This document shows positions 58,131-64,000 of a stretch of 64,000 bases of DNA, in pieces (positions within the stretch are counted from its first letter, which is position 1; each line of letters opens with the position of its first letter). A model generated the notes under the pieces. The model ran no database searches. It saw only the letters and a list, made by a program, of their open reading frames with translations, and was not told the origin of the DNA. This DNA comes from Corynebacterium sp. P4-C1 (GTDB lineage: Bacteria > Actinomycetota > Actinomycetes > Mycobacteriales > Mycobacteriaceae). Where the stretch lies: NCBI RefSeq assembly GCF_030503595.1, contig NZ_CP129966.1, forward strand, positions 372,001 to 436,000, read 5' to 3'. The position numbers and the translations under genes were made by a program.

Positions 58131-59672
58131 CTAGGGGCGGCGCCAGGTGCGTCCGTGGGCAGCCATCATTTGGTCGGCGGTTGCCGGGCCCCAGGTGCCG
58201 GCGGCGTATTCGTCGGGGCGGCCGTTGGCGGCCCAGTAATCGAGGATGGGGTCGAGGATCTCCCAGCTTCGTTCGACTTCGGAGGCGGTGGGGAAGAGGC
58301 CGGTTTCGTCGAGAAGCGCGTCGAGGATGAGGCGCTCGTACGCTTCCGGCGACTCTTCGGTGAAGGCCTCGGTGTAGGAGAAGTCCATGTTGACGTCGCG
58401 GACTTCCATGGTGGAGCCGGGGACCTTGGAGCCGAAGCGCAGCAGGATTCCCTCGTCCGGCTGCACGCGGATGACGAGGGTGTTGGCGCCGAGCTGACTG
58501 GTCAACCCCGGGCCGAATGCCTCGTGGGGCGCTTTCTTGAATACGAGGGCGATCTCGGTGACGCGACGGCCGAGGCGTTTTCCGGTGCGCAGGTAGAACG
58601 GCACGCCCGCCCAGCGGCGGGAATTCACGCCGAGGGTGCACGCGGCGTAGGTTTCGGTGGTGGACTCGGGGTCGAAGCCCTCTTCCTCACGCAGCCCGAC
58701 AACCTGTTCCGAGCCCTGCCATCCGGCGGTGTACTGGCCGCGGGCGGTGGTTTCCTCGAACGGGCCGATGGGCTTGGTGGCGCGCAGGATCTTGAGCTTC
58801 TCGTAGCGCAGCTGGCGGGGCGAGAAGGAGACAGGCTCATCCATGGCCACCAGGGCAAGGAGCTGGAGGAGGTGGTTCTGGATCACATCGCGGGCAGCGC
58901 CGATGCCGTCGTAGTAGCCGGCGCGGCCGCCGAGCCCGATGTCTTCGGCCATGGTGATCTGGACGTGGTCGACGAATTGGGCGTTCCACAGCGGTTCGAA
59001 CATCTGGTTGGCGAACCGCATGGCCAGGATGTTCTGGACGGTCTCTTTGCCGAGGTAGTGGTCGATGCGGAACACGGCGCGCTCGGGGAAGACGGAGTTG
59101 ATCGTCTCGTTGAGCTCGCGGGCAGTGGCGAGGTTGTGGCCGAAGGGCTTTTCGATGATTACGCGCCGCCACTGCCCCTCGGACGCTTGCGCCATGCCGG
59201 TGCGGTCGAGCTGGTCGATGACGTTGGCGAAGTAGTCCGGCGGCACGGACAAGTAGAAGGCCCAATTGCCGGCGGTGCCGCGGGTGGCGTCCATGTGCTT
59301 GAGCAGGTCGGCCATGCTGTCGAAGGCTTCGTCGTCGTCGAAGGCGCCTTGGACGAAGTGCATGCCTTCGGCGAGGCGGGACCAGACGTGCTCGTCGAAG
59401 TCGGTGCGAGCACCGGCCTCGACCTGCTCGCGGACGTAGGACTCGAAATCTTCTTTCGACCAGGGGCGTCGGCCGAAGCCAACGAGCGTGAAACCGGCGG
59501 GCAGGAGACCGCGGTAGGCGAGGTCGTAGATGGCGGGAAGGAGCTTCCGTTTGGCCAGGTCGCCGGTCACGCCGAAAATGACCATGCCGGACGGCCCGGC
59601 GATCCGCGGCAGCCGCCGGTCAGCGTGGTCGCGGAGGGGATTCTTCCATTCTTCGGGTGCCAGATTCGACAC
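58131..59672 (-). CDS. zwf: Glucose-6-phosphate dehydrogenase
   Basis: Entry enzyme of the oxidative pentose phosphate pathway. Motifs are [18 protein letters not shown] (nucleotide binding), the active site [13 protein letters not shown], and IEKPFGHNL. Length is 513 aa. The GTG start at 59672 has GAAAGG upstream. It follows tal by 116 nt, a gap with an unusual AT-rich inverted repeat. Confidence 0.97.
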   Translation of the reverse strand: MSNLAPEEWKNPLRDHADRRLPRIAGPSGMVIFGVTGDLAKRKLLPAIYDLAYRGLLPAGFTLVGFGRRPWSKEDFESYVREQVEAGARTDFDEHVWSRLAEGMHFVQGAFDDDEAFDSMADLLKHMDATRGTAGNWAFYLSVPPDYFANVIDQLDRTGMAQASEGQWRRVIIEKPFGHNLATARELNETINSVFPERAVFRIDHYLGKETVQNILAMRFANQMFEPLWNAQFVDHVQITMAEDIGLGGRAGYYDGIGAARDVIQNHLLQLLALVAMDEPVSFSPRQLRYEKLKILRATKPIGPFEETTARGQYTAGWQGSEQVVGLREEEGFDPESTTETYAACTLGVNSRRWAGVPFYLRTGKRLGRRVTEIALVFKKAPHEAFGPGLTSQLGANTLVIRVQPDEGILLRFGSKVPGSTMEVRDVNMDFSYTEAFTEESPEAYERLILDALLDETGLFPTASEVERSWEILDPILDYWAANGRPDEYAAGTWGPATADQMMAAHGRTWRRP

Positions 59673-59737
59673 AGGCGTGGGCCTTTCGTCTGGTGGGCGG
59701 TGGTGCGCCGCGAAGTGGGTACCGTCGCGGCTACATG

Positions 59738-59768
59738 GTCAATTAAGAAGATTAAACCTTAAATTGAC
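59738..59768. promoter_or_regulatory. AT-rich inverted repeat between tal and zwf
   Basis: GTCAATT-AAG and CTT-A-AATTGAC pair around AAGATTAAAC, in a 31-bp block that is about three quarters A+T within a GC-rich region. On the coding strand it lies just past the tal stop and about 65 nt before the zwf GTG. It may be an operator, a promoter element (TAATCT is a possible -10) or a weak terminator. Confidence 0.45.
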
Positions 59769-59788
59769 GGCCGCGATGAAGGAATCGG

Positions 59789-60865
59789 CTATTTCAGGTT
59801 CTCGAGCATAGAATCGAGCAGTTCTTGCCAGGCGTCGACGAACTTGTCGACGCCTTCGCGTTCGAGGACGGCGACGACGTCGTCAAGCTCGATGCCGACT
59901 GTGGCGAGCTGCTCGAAGACCGTGCGCGCCTCGTCGGCGGTTCCGGTGAGGGTGTCTCCGTGCACGTTGTCGCCGTTGAGGACGGCGTCGATGGTCGGCT
60001 CCGGCATGGTGTTGACGGTGTCCGGCCCGGCGAGCTCGATGACGTACATGTCGGCGGGGTAGTCCGGATTCTTCACACCAGTCGACGCCCACAGGGGGCG
60101 CTGCTTGTTCGCGCCCTCTGGGAGGTCGCCGAGGGAATCGAGGAAGAGCTGGTACGCCAGACGCGCGTTGGCGATGCCGGCTTTGCCCTTGAGCGCGCGG
60201 GCTTCGTCGGTGCCGATGGCGTCGAGGCGGTTGTCCACCTCGGTGTCCATGCGGGAGACGAAGAAGGAAGCGACGGAGTGGATCGCGGACACGTCGTGGC
60301 CGTTGGCGGCGGCCTGCTCGATGCCGGCGACGTAGGCGTCGATGACCTGCTTGTAGCGCTCGACGGAGAAGATCAGAGTCACGTTGACCGAGATGCCCTC
60401 GGCGAGCGCCTGCGTGATCGCGGGCAGGGAGGCGTCGGTGGCGGGGATCTTGATCATCACATTGGGGCGGTCGACGAGCGCCCAGAGTTCTTTCGCGTGG
60501 GCGACGGTAGCTGCTTCGTCGTCGGCGTGGCGCGGGTCGACCTCGATGGACACGCGGCCGTCCTGTCCGCCGGTGGCGTCGTAGACGTCGCGGAAGAGGT
60601 CGCAGGCGTCCTGGACGTCCTTGACGCTCATTGCGTAGACGGCTTCGTCGACGCCGACCTTGCCAGCTTTGAGTTCGGCGATCTGTTCGTCGTAGGCGGT
60701 GCCGGACGACATGGCTTTGGCGAAAATCGCCGGGTTGGTGGTCACGCCGGCCAGCGATTTCGCGGCTTTGATCTCGGCGAGGTTGCCCGACACGATGCGC
60801 TCGCGCGACAGGTCGTCGAGCCAGGTGGAGGTGCCGGCTTCAGCAAGACGGTCAATTGCGGTCAT
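59789..60865 (-). CDS. tal: Transaldolase
   Basis: Transfers a dihydroxyacetone unit in the non-oxidative pentose phosphate pathway. The Schiff-base Lys lies in [30 protein letters not shown] and [12 protein letters not shown] are conserved. Length is 358 aa, typical of the actinobacterial class. AAAAGGAGC precedes the ATG. It is 47 nt after tkt. Confidence 0.96.
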   Translation of the reverse strand: MTAIDRLAEAGTSTWLDDLSRERIVSGNLAEIKAAKSLAGVTTNPAIFAKAMSSGTAYDEQIAELKAGKVGVDEAVYAMSVKDVQDACDLFRDVYDATGGQDGRVSIEVDPRHADDEAATVAHAKELWALVDRPNVMIKIPATDASLPAITQALAEGISVNVTLIFSVERYKQVIDAYVAGIEQAAANGHDVSAIHSVASFFVSRMDTEVDNRLDAIGTDEARALKGKAGIANARLAYQLFLDSLGDLPEGANKQRPLWASTGVKNPDYPADMYVIELAGPDTVNTMPEPTIDAVLNGDNVHGDTLTGTADEARTVFEQLATVGIELDDVVAVLEREGVDKFVDAWQELLDSMLENLK

Positions 60866-60888
60866 GGGTAGCTCCTTTTCGCTTTTCG

Positions 60889-60898
60889 CTTATCGACG
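60889..60898 (+). repeat. CTTATCGACG motif, intergenic copy
   Basis: Second non-coding copy of the word, placed in the 47-nt gap between tkt and tal, just upstream of the tal ribosome binding site. Confidence 0.7.
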
Positions 60899-60912
60899 TT
60901 TCCCTGATTCCC

Positions 60913-63123
60913 TTACACCCCGTCCCCGCGCACCGGGCCGCGCTGCGGGTCGGCGGCGGAATCCGCGGTGCCGGTGCGCACGGAGTCGAGGGATTCGCGG
61001 GCGGCGGCGACGACGGCATCGGTGGTGAAGCCGAAGCGCTCGAAGAGTTCGGCACCGGGTGCAGACGCGCCGAAGTGCTCGAGGGAGATGTTGCGGCCTT
61101 GGTCGCCGGTGAAGCGGAACCACGGCATGGCCACGCCTGCTTCGACAGAGACGCGGGCGAGCACGTCGCGCGGGATGACCTCGTCGATGTAGGAGCGGTC
61201 CTGCTGCAGGAACCAGTCCATCGACGGCATGGACACGACCCGGGTGGCGATACCGTCGGCTTCGAGGACCTTGGCCGCCTCAACGGCGTACTGCACCTCG
61301 GAGCCGGAGCCCATGAGGATGACGTCGGGGGTGCCGGATGCCTCGACGAGCACGTAGGCACCGCGGGCGACACCGTCGATGGCCTTCTCCTTGGTGCCTT
61401 GGAGCACCGGCAGGTTCTGGCGGGAGAGGGCGAGAGCCTTCGGCTGCGGGTCCGCCTCGAGGGCGGCCTTCCACGCGGCGGCAGTCTCGTTGGCGTCGGC
61501 CGGGCGGATCACGGCAAGGTCCGGGATGGCGCGCAGTGCCGTCAGCGTCTCGACCGGCTGGTGGGTCGGGCCGTCTTCACCGAGGCCGATGGAGTCGTGG
61601 GTGAAGACGTAGTAGCCGTCGATACCGGACAGAGCCGCAACGCGGATGGACGGGTAGAGATACTCGGAGAAGATCAGGAAGGTGCCGCCGTAGACGCGGG
61701 TGTTGCCGTGCAGGGCGATGCCGTTCATGATCGCGCCCATGGCGTGTTCGCGGATGCCGAAGTGCAGGTTACGTCCGTACGGGTGCGCGGTGAACATGTC
61801 GGTGGAGATCGCCTCCGGCCCGAAGGACGGCTCGCCCTTGATCAGCGTGTTGTTGGAGCCGGCCAGGTCGGCGGAACCGCCCCACAGTTCGGGCAGGGTC
61901 TTCGCCAGAGCCTGAATGGAGGCCTCGGAGGCCTTGCGGGTAGCCAGGCCCTTCTCGTCGGGCTCCCAGGTCGGCAGCTCGTCGGCCCAGCCTTCCGGCA
62001 GTTCGCGGGCGGAGAGGCGGTCCAGGAGGGCCTTGTGGTCGGAGTGGGAGGAGGCCCAGGCGTCGAAAAGCTTCTGCCATTCGGCGTGGACCTGTGCGCC
62101 GCGCTCGACGAGCTGGCGGGTGTGCGAGAGGACGCTCTCCTCGGCGGGGAACGCGGCATCCGTGTCGAAACCGAGGACCTCCTTGACCGCCGCGACCTCG
62201 TCCGCGCCAAGCGCTGCGCCGTGGACGGAGCCAGTGTTCATCATGTTCGGGGCGGGGTAGCCGATGACTGTCTTGACACGAATCATGGTCGGCTTCGAGG
62301 TCTCAGCCTGAGCCTTCTCGATGGCCGCCAGAATCGCAGTCACGTCCTCACCGGATTCGACGGTGAGCGTCTGCCAGCCGTACGCCTCGTAGCGTGCGAG
62401 CACGTCCTCGTTGAAGGCGATCTGGGTGTCGTCCTCGATGGAGATGCGGTTGTCGTCCCAGAAAGCGATCAGGTTGCCCAGCTGCTGCGTGCCCGCGAGG
62501 GAGCTGGCCTCGCTGGTCACGCCCTCCTGGAGGTCGCCGTCGCCGGCAATGACGTAAATAAAGTGGTCGAACGGGGACTGGCCGGGAGCGGCATCGGGGT
62601 CGAACAGGCCGCGCTCGCGTCGGGAGGCCATCGCCATACCGACAGCAGAGGCCAGACCCTGGCCGAGCGGGCCCGTGGTGATCTCCACGCCGTCAGTGTG
62701 GTTGTACTCCGGGTGGCCCGGAGTCTTCGCGCCCCAGGTGCGCAGGGACTTCAGGTCCTCGAGCTCGAGGCCGAAGCCGCCCAAGTAGAGCTGGATGTAC
62801 TGCGTCAGCGACGAGTGGCCGTTGGACAGCACGAAACGGTCGCGCCCGATCCACCGCGGCTCCGCCGGGTCATGGCGCATGACACGCTGGTAGAGGGTGT
62901 AGGCCAGCGGTGCCAGGGACATCGCCGTGCCGGGGTGACCGGAGCCGCAGTTCTCGACGGCATCGGCGGCGAGAACGCGCGCGGTGTCGACTGCGCGGCT
63001 GTCCTCTGCGGTCCAGTCCTCCGGGTAGCGGGCCACGGTCATGGCCTGCAGCTCGACGGGGAGGGACGCGGCGGCATCGGAAACGCCGGTCGCCTGGGAA
63101 GAGTTCTCGGAAGAGGTAGTCAC
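60913..63123 (-). CDS. tkt: Transketolase
   Basis: Thiamine diphosphate enzyme moving two-carbon units. Motifs are ENCGSGHPGTAMSLAP, AGDGDLQEGVTSEASSLAG (TPP site), and FTHDSIGLGEDGPTHQPVE in the pyrimidine domain. Length is 736 aa, about 35 longer than usual because of a Ser/Thr/Ala-rich N-terminus. GTG 63123 has GCGAGGAC upstream; an in-frame start at 63171 lies in the promoter region. It is the first gene of the pentose phosphate operon. Confidence 0.96.
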   Translation of the reverse strand: MTTSSENSSQATGVSDAAASLPVELQAMTVARYPEDWTAEDSRAVDTARVLAADAVENCGSGHPGTAMSLAPLAYTLYQRVMRHDPAEPRWIGRDRFVLSNGHSSLTQYIQLYLGGFGLELEDLKSLRTWGAKTPGHPEYNHTDGVEITTGPLGQGLASAVGMAMASRRERGLFDPDAAPGQSPFDHFIYVIAGDGDLQEGVTSEASSLAGTQQLGNLIAFWDDNRISIEDDTQIAFNEDVLARYEAYGWQTLTVESGEDVTAILAAIEKAQAETSKPTMIRVKTVIGYPAPNMMNTGSVHGAALGADEVAAVKEVLGFDTDAAFPAEESVLSHTRQLVERGAQVHAEWQKLFDAWASSHSDHKALLDRLSARELPEGWADELPTWEPDEKGLATRKASEASIQALAKTLPELWGGSADLAGSNNTLIKGEPSFGPEAISTDMFTAHPYGRNLHFGIREHAMGAIMNGIALHGNTRVYGGTFLIFSEYLYPSIRVAALSGIDGYYVFTHDSIGLGEDGPTHQPVETLTALRAIPDLAVIRPADANETAAAWKAALEADPQPKALALSRQNLPVLQGTKEKAIDGVARGAYVLVEASGTPDVILMGSGSEVQYAVEAAKVLEADGIATRVVSMPSMDWFLQQDRSYIDEVIPRDVLARVSVEAGVAMPWFRFTGDQGRNISLEHFGASAPGAELFERFGFTTDAVVAAARESLDSVRTGTADSAADPQRGPVRGDGV

Positions 63124-63205
63124 AGTGTCCTCGCTTAGCAGTGTGTCGGAGCTAACTAACTCTTTACACACTAGTGGTATTCGGTGGGCGGGGATCGCGG
63201 TGGGT

Positions 63206-64000
63206 TCAGTCGAGGTAGTCGACGACCTCGACCTCGGTGTACGTGTTCATCAGTGCGGTGATGTCGGCTTTGGCAGCATCGGGGTCGACCCAGCCGAGGG
63301 AGGCGGCGTCGGCAAGCGGGACGACCTTGTACTCGCTGGTCTGAGGCTTGCCGACGGTGTAGGTGGGCATGAAACGGATCTTGTCCAGCGAAAGAGTGCC
63401 GTCGGTGTGGCGGGTGATGGTGTATTCGCCGATGCCGCCGTACTTAGTTTGCTCGTTGTACTGGCCGTGGAGGAAATTGCCGTGCGAGAACCAGACGCCC
63501 AGACCCGGCTCGTTGTCCGGGTGCCGCTGGAACGGCTCGAGAACGTGCGGGTGTCCCGCGAGAACGAAGTCGGCACCGGCGTTACGTGCGGTGTCAGCCG
63601 CGTCGATCTGCGATTGGACGGGCAGTGATTCGTATTCTTCGCCGGCGTGAAGGTTGACGACGAGAATGTCGACGTCGTCACGCAGCTTAGCGATATCGCG
63701 CTTCATCAGCTCCGGATCAATGAGATTCACGGCGTGTTCCTGTCCGGCCGGCACCGGGATCCCGTTCGTGCCGTAGGTGTAGCCGAGGAAGCCCACCCTT
63801 AGCCCGTTGCGCTCGATCACGCGCGGGGTCGCCCGGTCCTCAGGGGAAGCGAAGCTGCCCATGTACAACATTCCGCGCTCGCGCAGATTGCTTGTCGACG
63901 CCTCAACTCCCTCCGGCCCCCGATCCATCGAGTGGTTTGTGGCGTTGTTGACGATGTCCACCCCCGCACCTTTCAGCGCGTCCACGATTTCAGGCGGCGA
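63206..64000 (-). CDS. CapA-family (poly-gamma-glutamate capsule type) protein, 5' end outside window
   Basis: Metallophosphatase-like protein of the PGA_cap family. The frame stays open to base 64000, so the N-terminus, including any signal peptide, is missing; the GTG at 63985 is internal. In the visible 264 residues, IVNNATNHSMDRGPEG, VDILVVNLHAGEEY and VLAGHPHVLEPF carry the metal-binding His and Asn residues of the family, followed by VWFSHGNFLHGQ. Corynebacteria are not known for a polyglutamate capsule, so the actual substrate is open. Confidence 0.85.
   Translation of the reverse strand, partial: SPPEIVDALKGAGVDIVNNATNHSMDRGPEGVEASTSNLRERGMLYMGSFASPEDRATPRVIERNGLRVGFLGYTYGTNGIPVPAGQEHAVNLIDPELMKRDIAKLRDDVDILVVNLHAGEEYESLPVQSQIDAADTARNAGADFVLAGHPHVLEPFQRHPDNEPGLGVWFSHGNFLHGQYNEQTKYGGIGEYTITRHTDGTLSLDKIRFMPTYTVGKPQTSEYKVVPLADAASLGWVDPDAAKADITALMNTYTEVEVVDYLD

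Overview
The window is chromosomal DNA of a high-GC actinobacterium, almost certainly a Corynebacterium. The grounds are: an actinobacterial integration host factor gene (mihF) beside gmk and rpoZ; a tkt-tal-zwf-opcA-pgl operon (opcA is an actinobacterial partner of glucose-6-phosphate dehydrogenase); a rapZ-yvcK-whiA-gap-pgk-tpiA order; and a perfect McbR-type operator (TAGAC-N6-GTCTA) ahead of metK. The gene order matches what I remember of the alaS-to-tkt region of C. glutamicum. Most of the window is core metabolism. No rRNA, tRNA, CRISPR array, insertion sequence or prophage was seen, and no stretch longer than 300 bases lacks a gene.

Layout. 1-11.6 kb (+): the 3' part of alaS, ruvX, mltG, then a shikimate cluster (aroE, a prepilin-peptidase-like gene, aroC, aroK, aroB, aroQ), pepQ, efp, a hairpin terminator, nusB and a PPK2 polyphosphate kinase. 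11.7-14.6 kb (+): a three-gene sugar-type ABC importer. 14.6-17.4 kb (-): a tightly overlapping operon of two YbjN-like proteins and a small membrane protein, plus a two-domain SRPBCC/SDR epimerase. 17.5-25.9 kb (+): the pyrimidine operon pyrR-pyrB-pyrC-carA-carB-pyrF, with a PyrR-type RNA hairpin touching the pyrR ribosome binding site. 26.1-27.4 kb (+): mihF-gmk-rpoZ and a terminator. 27.5-30.0 kb (+): an accessory pair, a DUF3558-like lipoprotein and a glycine-rich PPE-like protein, preceded by a 22-bp palindrome and starting in AT-rich DNA.

30.1-32.7 kb (+): coaBC and metK. 32.7-35.1 kb (-): two membrane proteins and a secreted polysaccharide deacetylase. 35.2-49.9 kb (+): priA, def, fmt, rsmB, rpe, the riboflavin genes ribD-ribE-ribBA-ribH, a PH-like membrane protein, uvrC, rapZ, yvcK and whiA. 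50.2-53.7 kb (+): gap-pgk-tpiA and secG; the ppc gene that sits between tpiA and secG in C. glutamicum is absent here. 53.8-55.1 kb: an HNH nuclease-family gene preceded by two inverted consensus DnaA boxes and followed by three copies of a short repeat. 55.1-64 kb (-): a GDPD lipoprotein, pgl, opcA, zwf, tal and tkt (the pentose phosphate operon), and a CapA-like gene cut by the window end.

Two window-wide signals cut across the gene list. First, the word CTTATCGACG occurs 13 times (both strands, three reading frames and intergenic), where about 0.1 is expected by chance. Second, many genes have a TAnnnT -10 hexamer ending 6-8 nt before the start codon and no Shine-Dalgarno sequence, which points to leaderless mRNAs. 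Start codons were chosen from these signals where they applied, otherwise from ribosome binding sites.
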